In this document: positions 4,781 to 12,288 of the stretch, in pieces
Layout: each line of letters opens with the position of its first letter
How positions within the stretch are numbered: position 1 is the stretch's first letter
Translations under genes and position numbers: made by a program
Notes under the pieces: generated by a model
The model's database searches: none
The model's input: only the letters and a program-made list of their open reading frames with translations
Told to the model about the DNA's origin: nothing
Assembly: GCA_018241985.1 (NCBI GenBank)
Contig: JAFECV010000013.1
Span: 1-12,595 of the forward strand
Reading direction: 5' to 3'
DNA length: 12,595 nt
Origin: Pseudomonadota bacterium
Lineage (GTDB): Bacteria; Pseudomonadota; Gammaproteobacteria; Burkholderiales; Burkholderiaceae_C

Positions 4781-7356
4781 GCGCTCCGGCGGTACCGATC
4801 GCAGCCCGTTTCGGTCGGGCCCGCCCGCATCGGCGCTCGCTTCTATCGGCCGGCTGGTCGATCCGCCAGGGCGGACCCAACGATGAGGCGCCACCGTCCG
4901 GCACGCATGACGAGGCCGGCTGGATGGCGATCGCGCAGCTGCTGCCGGTCGCCGGCGCGCTGCGCGCGCTGGGGCAGTGGTCGCTCGACGGTGCGGCGCG
5001 TCGCTTCGACGCGGAAACCTGGTGGTACAGGCTGCGCTTCGATGCCCCCGAACAGCCCGGAGATGAGCGCATCGTCCTGGGTTTCGACGGGCTGGCGACG
5101 CTGGCGCAGGTCTGGCTGAACGGCCGGCAGATTCTGCAGAGCAGCAACATGTTCCTGGCGCACGAGGTCGATGTCGGCGCGCTGCTGCGCCCGGACGGGA
5201 ACGATCTGCTGCTGCGCTTCGGCGCGCTGGATGCCGAACTCGGCGTGCGCCGCAAGCGGCCACGCTGGCGCGCGCCGATGGTCGAGCATCAGCAGTTGCG
5301 CTGGCTTCGAACGACCCTGCTGGGCCGCACCCCCGGCTGGTCCCCGCCGGCGGCCGTGGTCGGCCCGTGGAAAGACATCTGGCTCGAGCGGCGCTCCCTC
5401 GTCGAGGTCGATGATCTCCGCCTTACCACCCGCGTTGCGGGCGCTACCGGCATCGTCTCGTGCCGGGTCGGACTGCGCGCGCTGGCGAAGCACCGGATCG
5501 CGTCCGCGCAACTGCGTCTGCAGCACGGCGCCGCCACCGTCACGACCGTTCCGCTCGCCTATGTTGCCGCCGATGCGCCGGGGCCGGCGATCTTCGAAGG
5601 CAGCGGTGAGATCGATCAGGTCGCGCTCTGGTGGCCGCACACCCATGGCGATCCGGCGTTGTACGACGTGGCCCTCGAGATTCAACTGCACGGCCAGAGC
5701 GAAGCCGTTGCCGTCGACCTGGGGCGGCTGGGGTTTCGCACCATCACGCTCGATGCGAGCCATGGCGACTTCTCGCTCGGCGTCAACGGCGTCCCGGTGT
5801 TCTGTCGCGGCGCGTGCTGGACGCCGCTCGACGTGGTGACGTTGCGCGCGACGGGGAGTGATAACGCCGCCGCCGTCGCGCAGGCGCGCGAGGCCGGCAT
5901 GAACATGCTGCGCGTGACCGGCACGATGGTCTACGAGGACGACGCCTTCTTCGACGCCTGCGATGAACTGGGCGTGCTGGTCTGGCAGGACCTGATGTTC
6001 GCCAACATGGACTACCCGGTCGACGACGAGGCGTTCCTGGCGTCGGTCTCGGCCGAAGTGCGCCAGCAACTGCGCGGTATCCATTCGCACGCCAGCCTGG
6101 CGCTGATCTGCGGCAACAGCGAAGTCGAGCAGCAGGCGGCGATGTGGGGAGCTTCGCGCGAAGCCTGGCGTTCGCCGCTGTTCGACTCCACGCTCGCTGA
6201 ACTCTGCGCGCAGCATGCGCCGCACGTGCCGTACTGGCCGTCGAGCGCCTACGGCGGCGCGTTCCCGCATCAGGCGAGCAGCGGAACCACGTCGTACTAC
6301 GGCGTCGGCGCCTACCTGCGCAACATCGAGGACGCCCGGCGCAGCGATCTGAGGTTCGCCACCGAATGCCTGGCGTTCGCCAACGTTCCCGGACCGTCGG
6401 CGCTGGAGCGCATGCCCGGCGGCCTCGGAGCACGGGTACACCATCCCGGCTGGAAGCAGCGCAGTCCGCGCGATCTCGGCGCAGGATGGGATTTCGACGA
6501 CGTGCGCGACCATTACCTCGCGACGCTGTTCCAGCTCGACCCGGCCCGGCTGCGCTATGCCGATCACGACCGCTACCTTGCCTTGAGCCGCTGGACCACG
6601 GCCGAAGTCATGGCCGCGAGCTTTGCCGAATGGCGGCGGGCCGACTCGCGCTGCCGCGGCGCGCTGGTGCTGTTCCTGCGCGACCTCTGGGCTGGAGCCG
6701 GCTGGGGCCTGATCGACGACCGGGGAATGCCGAAGGCCTGCTGGCACGCGCTCAAACGCGTGCTGCAGCCGGTCACGGTGCTGCTGACCGACGAGGGCGT
6801 CAACGGCCTGTGCGTCCATGTCGTCAACGAGCGGGAACGCTTGCGGGACGTGCAGATCGAGGTCTCGGCCTGGCGCGGCGGCGAGGTCCGGGTTGCGAAC
6901 GCCGAGCGCGCGCTGCAGCTCGCCGCGCGCAGCACCCGGAGCATCCCGGTGCTCGAACTGTTCGACCATTTTCTGGACCTGGGCCATGCGTACCGGTTCG
7001 GCCCCCCGCCCTGCGACGCGGTGATCGCGACGCTGCGGGATGCCGCCGGCGACCGGCTGGCGCAGACCTTCCATTTCCCCGGCGGATTGGGTACCCGGCC
7101 TGCCGCCGACATCGGCCTGCATGCGCAGGCACAGATGATGGACGCCGACCATGCCGCATTGCGGGTTGGCACGCGGGGCCTGGCGCAGTTCGTGCAGATC
7201 GATGCGCCGGACTGGACCCTGACCGATGACGGCTTTCACCTTGCGCCCCATGCCGAGGCGACGGTCACGCTGCGGCGCACGGGCCGCCGCCCGCTGGCGG
7301 GCTTCGTGGTCGCGGCGAACGCGGCCGGCGCAGCGCGCATCGACGTGAAAACATAA
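4777..7356 (+). CDS. Glycoside hydrolase family 2-like protein (beta-mannosidase-like)
   Basis: An 859-residue protein with the GH2 plan: N-terminal jelly-roll sugar-binding domain (about 55-210), an immunoglobulin-like domain (about 210-335), a TIM-barrel region (about 335-640) and C-terminal beta domains. The start is taken as GTG 4777, forming a GTGA overlap with the carrier stop; ATG 4924 is possible but would cut into the region before the jelly roll. The barrel segment at 376-415 resembles beta-mannosidases (EDDAFFDACDELGVLVWQDL), but the preceding segment reads RVTGTMVYE where mannosidases have RVWGGGIYE. The acid/base candidate is Glu449 in CGNSEVEQ, with Ser in place of the clan A Asn; the nucleophile candidate is Glu530 in ATECLAF. 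There is no signal peptide, so it should be cytoplasmic. Substrate and activity are unknown; it may act on a sugar-linked pathway intermediate, or serve in binding or transfer. Confidence 0.88.
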   Translation: MSAPAVPIAARFGRARPHRRSLLSAGWSIRQGGPNDEAPPSGTHDEAGWMAIAQLLPVAGALRALGQWSLDGAARRFDAETWWYRLRFDAPEQPGDERIVLGFDGLATLAQVWLNGRQILQSSNMFLAHEVDVGALLRPDGNDLLLRFGALDAELGVRRKRPRWRAPMVEHQQLRWLRTTLLGRTPGWSPPAAVVGPWKDIWLERRSLVEVDDLRLTTRVAGATGIVSCRVGLRALAKHRIASAQLRLQHGAATVTTVPLAYVAADAPGPAIFEGSGEIDQVALWWPHTHGDPALYDVALEIQLHGQSEAVAVDLGRLGFRTITLDASHGDFSLGVNGVPVFCRGACWTPLDVVTLRATGSDNAAAVAQAREAGMNMLRVTGTMVYEDDAFFDACDELGVLVWQDLMFANMDYPVDDEAFLASVSAEVRQQLRGIHSHASLALICGNSEVEQQAAMWGASREAWRSPLFDSTLAELCAQHAPHVPYWPSSAYGGAFPHQASSGTTSYYGVGAYLRNIEDARRSDLRFATECLAFANVPGPSALERMPGGLGARVHHPGWKQRSPRDLGAGWDFDDVRDHYLATLFQLDPARLRYADHDRYLALSRWTTAEVMAASFAEWRRADSRCRGALVLFLRDLWAGAGWGLIDDRGMPKACWHALKRVLQPVTVLLTDEGVNGLCVHVVNERERLRDVQIEVSAWRGGEVRVANAERALQLAARSTRSIPVLELFDHFLDLGHAYRFGPPPCDAVIATLRDAAGDRLAQTFHFPGGLGTRPAADIGLHAQAQMMDADHAALRVGTRGLAQFVQIDAPDWTLTDDGFHLAPHAEATVTLRRTGRRPLAGFVVAANAAGAARIDVKT

Positions 7357-7372
7357 CCTCGAATCGAACGGC

Positions 7373-9208
7373 ATGGGAGCGAACGAAACCATCGACGGCC
7401 TGCAGCATCCGGCCATCGCGGGCGCAACGCCTGTCGTGTTCGGCGCGGCCGGCTCCTGGTGCTTCGGGTGGTTCCACCCGGCCCGGGCGCCACGACGCGG
7501 CATCGGCGTCGTGCTGTGCCGTCCGCTGGGCTACGAGGCCAGTTGCAGCTACAGCACCTACCTGCATCTCGCACAGAAGCTGGCGGCGGCCGGGTTCGAC
7601 GTGTTCCGCTTCGACTACCACGGCACCGGGGATTCCGCCGGTTGCGACGCCGACCCCGGCCGCGTCGCCGCATGGCAGGGCAGCACGATGACCGCGATCG
7701 ATCAGCTGAAGCACCACGCCGGCGTCTCACGCGTCGCGCTGTTCGGCGTGCGCATCGGCGGGACGCTGGCGGTGCAGGCCGCGGACCGGCTCGGCGGAGT
7801 CGACAGCCTGGTGCTGTGGGCGCCCTGCGTCACTGGGCGGGCCTTCGTGCGCGAACTGCGCGCCGCGAACGCGGGCCGGATCGCGCCCGGCGGCGACCCC
7901 GCGAGCCTCGAAGCCTACGGTCATCTGTATACCGGCGAGACCCTTGCGGACCTCGGCGCGCTCGATTGCAAGCAGGTCGCGGCCCGCCCGGCAGCGCGGG
8001 TGCTGATCATCGGCCGCGACGACCTGCCGGGAGGCGAGGCAGCGCTGGCCGCAAAGTACCGCGAACTCGGTGCAGAGGCGCAGGTCGAGACCTGGCCCGG
8101 CTATGCCGACATGATGGTCGAACCGCACAACGGACGGGTCGAGCTCTCGACGCTCGACCTGATCACCGACTGGTTGCGCGCATCGGGTGGCGCTGCGGCG
8201 GCGCCCTCGGCGGCACAGCAGCCTCCGCGCCCGACCGAGCGAGCGAGCAGCGAATCGGTGCTCGAGACGTCGCTGGCGTTCGGCCAGGGCGACGCACTGT
8301 TCGGCGTCCTCGCCGAGCCGGTCGACCCGGCGGCGCGCCCTTCCGCAGCGCAGACTGGGGTGCTGCTGCTCAATGTGGGCGGCCATTACCGCATCGGCCC
8401 GGGCCGGATCTACGTGAATCTCGCGCGCGCCCTCGCCGGCGCCGGCTATCGCGCGCTGCGCTTCGACGTCGCCGGATTCGGCGACAGCCGCGCCGATCCG
8501 GCCGCCGGCAGCGGCACGCTGTACGAGCGCGACTGCGACGCCGACATCGATGCCGCCATCGATCTGATGATCGATCGCGGCTGCACGAGGATCGTGCTGC
8601 TCGGCATTTGCACCGGCTCGTTCCTCGCGTTCCAGACCGCGCTGGTCGACTCGCGCGTCGATTCGCAGATCTTGCTGAACACCCTGCGACTGGAACGCAA
8701 ACCCACCACCGAAGTGACCGACGATCGGGCGATCCAGGTGTCGGCTGTTCACAAGTCGACGCACTTCTACCGTCGCGCGCTGCTGAACGCTTCGACTTAC
8801 CGCAGGCTGCTGCGCGGCGAGGTCGACCTGGCCGGCATCGCCAGCCAGTTCCGCCGCGTGATCGGCACCCGGATGCTGCAACGGGCAAAACGGTGGCTGC
8901 GGATCGCGCCGCACGCGCAGGATCTTCCGACGCAGATCAGGCAACTGGCGGCACGCGGAACCGATACGCTGGTCATCGTCGCGGCCGGCGACCCCGCGCG
9001 CGACTACATGGAATTGCACCTCGGCCGGAACGGCGGAGACATGCGAGGCGTGCCGCGGTTCCGGTTCGCCGTGATCGAAGGGACCGATCACACACTGGCT
9101 GACGGCGCCAGCCAGCGCCAGGTGATCGACTTGGTGCTGCAGCACCTGGACCGGCGCCTGGGCGCCGACAAGGCTGCGAGCCCAGCGGCCGCGAGCGCAG
9201 CAGGCTGA
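7373..9208 (+). CDS. Tandem alpha/beta-hydrolase protein, Arg- and Cys-variant nucleophile sites
   Basis: A 611-residue protein made of two alpha/beta-hydrolase units joined by an Ala/Pro/Ser-rich linker (about 271-297). Both carry the same landmark after strand 4: RFDYHGTGDS at 79-88 and RFDVAGFGDS at 363-372. The nucleophile elbows differ from GxSxG: unit 1 has G-V-R-I-G with Arg127, and unit 2 has G-I-C-T-G with Cys413. Unit 2 keeps plausible partners, Asp540 (AAGDPARD) and His573 (GTDHTL). Unit 1 resembles the exosortase-associated hydrolase type, in which I recall Arg at this position; unit 2 may be the working one, with a Cys nucleophile as in some thioesterases. It follows the GH2-like gene after 16 bases and ends the plus arm. 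No strong ribosome binding site is visible. The proposed role, releasing or transferring the carrier-bound aminoacyl group, is inference. Confidence 0.85.
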   Translation: MGANETIDGLQHPAIAGATPVVFGAAGSWCFGWFHPARAPRRGIGVVLCRPLGYEASCSYSTYLHLAQKLAAAGFDVFRFDYHGTGDSAGCDADPGRVAAWQGSTMTAIDQLKHHAGVSRVALFGVRIGGTLAVQAADRLGGVDSLVLWAPCVTGRAFVRELRAANAGRIAPGGDPASLEAYGHLYTGETLADLGALDCKQVAARPAARVLIIGRDDLPGGEAALAAKYRELGAEAQVETWPGYADMMVEPHNGRVELSTLDLITDWLRASGGAAAAPSAAQQPPRPTERASSESVLETSLAFGQGDALFGVLAEPVDPAARPSAAQTGVLLLNVGGHYRIGPGRIYVNLARALAGAGYRALRFDVAGFGDSRADPAAGSGTLYERDCDADIDAAIDLMIDRGCTRIVLLGICTGSFLAFQTALVDSRVDSQILLNTLRLERKPTTEVTDDRAIQVSAVHKSTHFYRRALLNASTYRRLLRGEVDLAGIASQFRRVIGTRMLQRAKRWLRIAPHAQDLPTQIRQLAARGTDTLVIVAAGDPARDYMELHLGRNGGDMRGVPRFRFAVIEGTDHTLADGASQRQVIDLVLQHLDRRLGADKAASPAAASAAG

Positions 9209-9272
9209 CGCTCCAGGGCCTCGATGGCCTGTGTGTTGACCTCGGACAGGAAGCGGCGCCTCCCGGCTGCGC

Positions 9273-9278
9273 TATAGT
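9273..9278 (+). promoter_or_regulatory. Possible -10 box before the creatininase-like gene
   Basis: TATAGT in GCTATAGTCTCGG is the only close -10 match in the 146-base gap 9209-9354, about 75 bases before the ATG at 9355. A TTGACC lies at 9236-9241, but its 31-base distance is too great to pair. Apart from this the gap shows no gene and no clear terminator for the upstream arm. Confidence 0.3.
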
Positions 9279-9354
9279 CTCGGCCGATGCGGCGGCTTGG
9301 CGCCCGCGCCTTGTCCATCGATCCGCACGCCGCGCATCCGCTCCACCGCGCTCC

Positions 9355-10170
9355 ATGCAGCCTTCTCTCCGCCGCGCGTTCGTCCTGCTCGCCCTGACGG
9401 CGGCGGCCCAGGTCGCGTTCGCGCAGGCGCCGCGCACGGTCGAGCTCCAGGACCTGACCTGGACCGAGCTGCGCGCCGAAATCCAGGCCGGCAAGACCAC
9501 CGTGATCATTCCGATCGGCGGCACCGAACAGAGCGGCCCGTACCTGGCACTCGGCAAGCACAACGCACGCGTGCAGGTGCTGTCGCAGCGCATCGCCGAG
9601 GCGCTCGGCAATGCCTTGGTCGCGCCAGTCGTCGCCTACGTGCCCGAAGGCGGCACCGCGCCGCCGACCGCGCACATGCGCTTTCCGGGGACGATCACCG
9701 TGCCCCCGGACGTGTTCGAGAAAACGCTGGCGTCGGCCGCCGACAGCTTCAAGGTGCACGGCTTTCGCGACATCGTGTTCCTCGGCGACCATGGCGGCTA
9801 CCAGGCCGATCTGCGCCGCGTCGTGGCCCGGCTGAACAAGTCGTGGGCCGGCACCGCGGCGCGCGCCTGGGCGCCGCCCGAATACTACGAGGCGAGCTCG
9901 AGCGGTTTTGCCGCGATTCTGCGCCGGCACGGCTATGCGGACAACGAGATCGGCACGCACGCGGCGCTCGCGGACACGGCGCTCGAGCTGGCCGTCGCAC
10001 CCGAGATGGTGCGGCAACAGGCGCTCCGGAACGCGCCGCCTCCCGGTCCCGCCGACGGTGTCTACGGCGGCGACCCGCGCCGCGCCAGCGCCGAGCTCGG
10101 CCGGCTGGGCGCCGATGCGATCGTCGCGAAAACCGTGGCCGCGATCCGGCACGACACGGCTCGCCGCTAG
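9355..10170 (+). CDS. Secreted creatininase family protein
   Basis: A 271-residue member of the creatininase (creatinine amidohydrolase) superfamily, metal-dependent amidohydrolases. An N-terminal signal peptide is clear: RR at 6-7, a hydrophobic stretch, and a cleavage site after Ala23 (VAFA/QAP). The mature protein would be exported, whereas classical creatininases are cytoplasmic. The metal-site element reads GGTEQSGPYLALGKHN at 55-70 where the classical form has EQHGPHLPLxTD: Glu58 is kept, the metal-ligand His is Ser60, and the metal-ligand Asp is His69. The GHGGN element reads GDHGGY with His146. I recall an EQNGPHMALGKHN-type subfamily, and this looks like a further variant of it. The substrate is unknown; creatinine is not implied. 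It shares strand and export with the two following genes. No good ribosome binding site precedes the ATG. Confidence 0.87.
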   Translation: MQPSLRRAFVLLALTAAAQVAFAQAPRTVELQDLTWTELRAEIQAGKTTVIIPIGGTEQSGPYLALGKHNARVQVLSQRIAEALGNALVAPVVAYVPEGGTAPPTAHMRFPGTITVPPDVFEKTLASAADSFKVHGFRDIVFLGDHGGYQADLRRVVARLNKSWAGTAARAWAPPEYYEASSSGFAAILRRHGYADNEIGTHAALADTALELAVAPEMVRQQALRNAPPPGPADGVYGGDPRRASAELGRLGADAIVAKTVAAIRHDTARR

Positions 10171-10221
10171 AGCCTGTTCTCACCGCTTCCCTTTTCATCC
10201 GCAACACCCTTGGAATCCATC

Positions 10222-11445
10222 ATGCCATTCGACATGCCCATCGATCTTCGTCGTGCCGCGCGCCCCATCGCCGTGGCCAGCGCCCTCCTCGCGGCCCTGT
10301 GCATCGCGCCCTCCGCAGTCGCGGCACCGCCCGCCGCAGGCGCAGCATCAACTGCACCGACCGCAGCGGCCGTGGCCACCGTCCCCGGCATGCCGCCGGT
10401 GGTCGATCCGGCCAACCTGTACAGCGAGGCCGGCGCGGGCCGTCTGAGCCCGGCGGTGGCCGGCGCGCTGCAGCGCGTCTACGTGCCGAACCTGCGCTCG
10501 AACGACGTCTACGTGATCGACCCGGCGACCTTCAAGGTGGTCGACAAGTTCCCCGTCGGCCGCAGCCCGCAGCACATCGTGCCGTCCTGGGACCTGAAGA
10601 CCCTGTGGGTCACGAACAACGCCGAAGGCCGCACCGACGGGAGCCTGACGCCGATCGACCCGAAGACCGGCAAGCCCGGCCCCGCGGTCAAGGTCGACGA
10701 TCCGTACAACATGTACTTCACGCCCGACGGCAAGGAGGCGATCGTCGTCGCCGAAGCGCACGCGCGGCTCGACTTCCGCGACCCGCACACGATGGCGCTC
10801 AAGTCCAGCCTGCAGGTGCCGGGCTGCAAGGGCATCAACCATGCGGATTTCTCGATCGACGGCACGTACGCGATCTTCACCTGCGAATTCGGCGGGCGCC
10901 TCGCGAAGATCGACATGGTGAACCGCAAGGTGCTCGGCTACCTCGACCTCGACAAGCACGGCATGCCGCAGGACATCCGCATCTCGCCCGACGGCTCGGT
11001 GTTCTATGTCGCCGACATGATGGCCGACGGCGTGTTCGTGATCGACGGCGCCAGCTTCACCAAGGTCGGCTTCATCAAGACCGGCGTCGGCACCCACGGC
11101 CTGTACCCGAGCCGCGACGGCAGCAAGCTGTACGTCGCGAACCGCGGCACGAACAAGGTTCACGGTGCGCGCCACGGCAAGGGCAGCGTGGCGGTGATCG
11201 ACTTCGCGACGCGCAAGGTGGTGGCCACCTGGCCGATTCCCGGCGGCGGCAGCCCGGACATGGGCAACGTCAGCGTCGACGGCAAGACGCTGTGGCTGTC
11301 GGGCCGGTTCGACGACGTGGTCTACGCGATCGACACGACGACCGGCGCGGTCCGCCAGATCCGCGTCGGCATGGAGCCGCACGGCATGACCGTGTGGCCG
11401 CAGCCGGGCCGCTATTCGCTCGGGCATACCGGCAACATGCGCTAG
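10222..11445 (+). CDS. Periplasmic YVTN/YncE-type beta-propeller protein
   Basis: A 407-residue exported protein built of repeated four-stranded blades. The signal peptide is MPFDMPIDLRRAARP plus a hydrophobic core, with a likely cut after Ala34 (SAVA/APP). From about residue 75 several YVTN-like blades appear: RVYVPNLRSNDVYVID, TLWVTNNAEGR, VFYVADMMADGVFVID, KLYVANRGTNKV and TLWLSGRFDDVVYAID. Each is joined to an SPDG- or SRDG-type turn. The C-terminus ends GHTGNMR. Such propellers act as binding or scaffold proteins and some bind metal or cofactor; no catalytic motif is evident. ATG 10222 is chosen because GGAA lies 6 bases before it; a TTG at 10210 and an ATG at 10234 are alternatives. It follows the creatininase-like gene after 51 bases and precedes the lipoprotein gene by 7, suggesting co-expression. 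Confidence 0.87.
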   Translation: MPFDMPIDLRRAARPIAVASALLAALCIAPSAVAAPPAAGAASTAPTAAAVATVPGMPPVVDPANLYSEAGAGRLSPAVAGALQRVYVPNLRSNDVYVIDPATFKVVDKFPVGRSPQHIVPSWDLKTLWVTNNAEGRTDGSLTPIDPKTGKPGPAVKVDDPYNMYFTPDGKEAIVVAEAHARLDFRDPHTMALKSSLQVPGCKGINHADFSIDGTYAIFTCEFGGRLAKIDMVNRKVLGYLDLDKHGMPQDIRISPDGSVFYVADMMADGVFVIDGASFTKVGFIKTGVGTHGLYPSRDGSKLYVANRGTNKVHGARHGKGSVAVIDFATRKVVATWPIPGGGSPDMGNVSVDGKTLWLSGRFDDVVYAIDTTTGAVRQIRVGMEPHGMTVWPQPGRYSLGHTGNMR

Positions 11446-11452
11446 CGAAGGC

Positions 11453-11839
11453 GTGACGCACAGGCCCGTCGCCGTCGCGATCGCCGCCGTCGCAGCCGCA
11501 GCCGCGTTGGCCGGCTGCACCGCACCCGCGCCGCCGACCGCGGCGAATGCCGAGCAACCGGCCGCCGACGCTTGGGTGTACCGCTGCGCGAGCGGCGAAA
11601 TGGTCGAGGCCCGCTACCGCCGCAGCGACGACACGCTCACCGTGCGCTATACAGGCCAGCTCGTGCTGATGCACCACGCGATCTCGGCCGACGGCGCACG
11701 CTATGCCGGTGAGGGTCTGGAATGGTGGAGCCGCGGCAGCAACATCGGCGCACCCGGCACGCTGTTCCGCCACGAGGCCGACGGCTCGACCGGCGCTGTG
11801 ATCGAGACCTGTACGCTGGCGATTGCACCGCCGCGCTGA
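11453..11839 (+). CDS. MliC-like lipoprotein (putative c-type lysozyme inhibitor)
   Basis: A 128-residue lipoprotein with signal peptide and lipobox L-A-G-C, lipidated Cys22. The mature part resembles MliC/PliC inhibitors of c-type lysozyme: YRCASGEMVEARY near 43-55, then SADGARY at 78-84 and WWSRG at 91-95. The latter two correspond to the inhibitory SGxxY and TKG loops of MliC; here the key Lys is Arg94. Cys45 and Cys120 could form the family's disulfide. The start is GTG 11453, with GAAGG directly before it, closer than usual for a ribosome binding site; no other start lies before the signal peptide in this frame. It begins 7 bases after the propeller gene stop, so translation is probably coupled. 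Family assignment is by motif; inhibitory activity is not shown. Confidence 0.82.
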   Translation: MTHRPVAVAIAAVAAAAALAGCTAPAPPTAANAEQPAADAWVYRCASGEMVEARYRRSDDTLTVRYTGQLVLMHHAISADGARYAGEGLEWWSRGSNIGAPGTLFRHEADGSTGAVIETCTLAIAPPR

Positions 11840-11877
11840 CGCGCCTCGGTGCGAGTGCCTTCGGGCGGCGGCGCGTC
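11838..11877 (+). terminator. GC-rich hairpin after the lipoprotein gene
   Basis: GACGCGCC (11838-11845) pairs perfectly with GGCGCGTC (11870-11877), and inside the loop GCC-TTCG-GGC (11857-11866) forms a small stem with a stable TTCG tetraloop. The stem starts within the stop codon. No T run follows, so it is not a textbook intrinsic terminator but may halt or protect the message of the three-gene unit. Confidence 0.4.
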
Positions 11878-11883
11878 GGGGTT

Positions 11884-11919
11884 GCTATCGAACATATAGC
11901 TACATGTGTAGATTTGACA
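11884..11919 (+). promoter_or_regulatory. Inverted repeats and TTGACA upstream of brnT
   Basis: In the AT-richer gap 11878-12018, GCTAT (11884-11888) is mirrored by ATAGC (11896-11900). Next comes the palindrome CTACA-TG-TGTAG (11900-11911), then a perfect TTGACA at 11914-11919. BrnA proteins repress their own promoter, so this palindrome is a candidate operator. A good -10 box at standard distance from TTGACA is lacking (TCATAT is 21 bases away). A second AT-rich -10-like TACAAT lies at 12005-12010, near the brnT start. Confidence 0.35.
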
Positions 11920-12018
11920 GCGGCTTGAGGCCGATTCATCTCATATTTTTACGAAAGACCAAGCAGCACCAGCCGGCAGCGCAGCAAACACCATTAAACG
12001 CACATACAATAAATATCA

Positions 12019-12288
12019 ATGAACACCACGTTCGATCCTGCGAAAGACGCCGTGAACGTTGCAAAGCACGGCATCTCTCTCGCAGAAGCGGCTCGACTCG
12101 ATTGGGACAACGCCTTGGTGTCGCTGGATGACCGCCGCGAATACGGCGAAGTTCGGCAAGTGGCCCTGGCACCGATGGATGGCCGGCTGTGGGTCGTGGT
12201 GTTCACGGACCGGCCCGAGGGCCGGCGCGTGATCAGCCTGCGCAAGGCCAATTTGCGGGAGTACCGCCACTATGAACAAGCGACCTAA
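12019..12288 (+). CDS. brnT: BrnT family toxin
   Basis: An 89-residue BrnT toxin, a RelE-like ribonuclease of a type II toxin-antitoxin pair that blocks growth by cleaving RNA. Conserved family landmarks are all present: FDPAKDAVNVAKHGIS at 5-20, DDRREYGEVR at 37-46, VVVFTDR near 58-64 and VISLRKANLREYRHY near 71-85. The length is usual for BrnT. The ATG at 12019 has no ribosome binding site, and TACAAT at 12005-12010 would start transcription within a few bases of it, so a leaderless message is possible. The gene overlaps the antitoxin gene by 17 bases, the usual toxin-first order of this module. Nothing suggests inactivation. Confidence 0.93.
   Translation: MNTTFDPAKDAVNVAKHGISLAEAARLDWDNALVSLDDRREYGEVRQVALAPMDGRLWVVVFTDRPEGRRVISLRKANLREYRHYEQAT

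Noticed and set aside
4843..7503. 886-residue open frame on the minus strand
   Set aside because: It is the antisense shadow of the GH2-like gene. Its sequence is Arg/Ala/Gln-rich with no domain, while the plus strand shows a full GH2 pattern.
7459..9102. 547-residue open frame in another plus frame
   Set aside because: Overlaps the tandem hydrolase gene entirely and is Arg-rich with no recognisable domain.
9236..9278. TTGACC and TATAGT as a promoter pair
   Set aside because: The 31-base spacing is far outside the sigma-70 range; only the TATAGT was kept, at low confidence.
9297..11456. 719-residue open frame on the plus strand
   Set aside because: Out-of-frame reading through the creatininase-like and propeller genes; Arg/Pro-rich low-complexity protein with no motif, typical of high-GC shadow frames.
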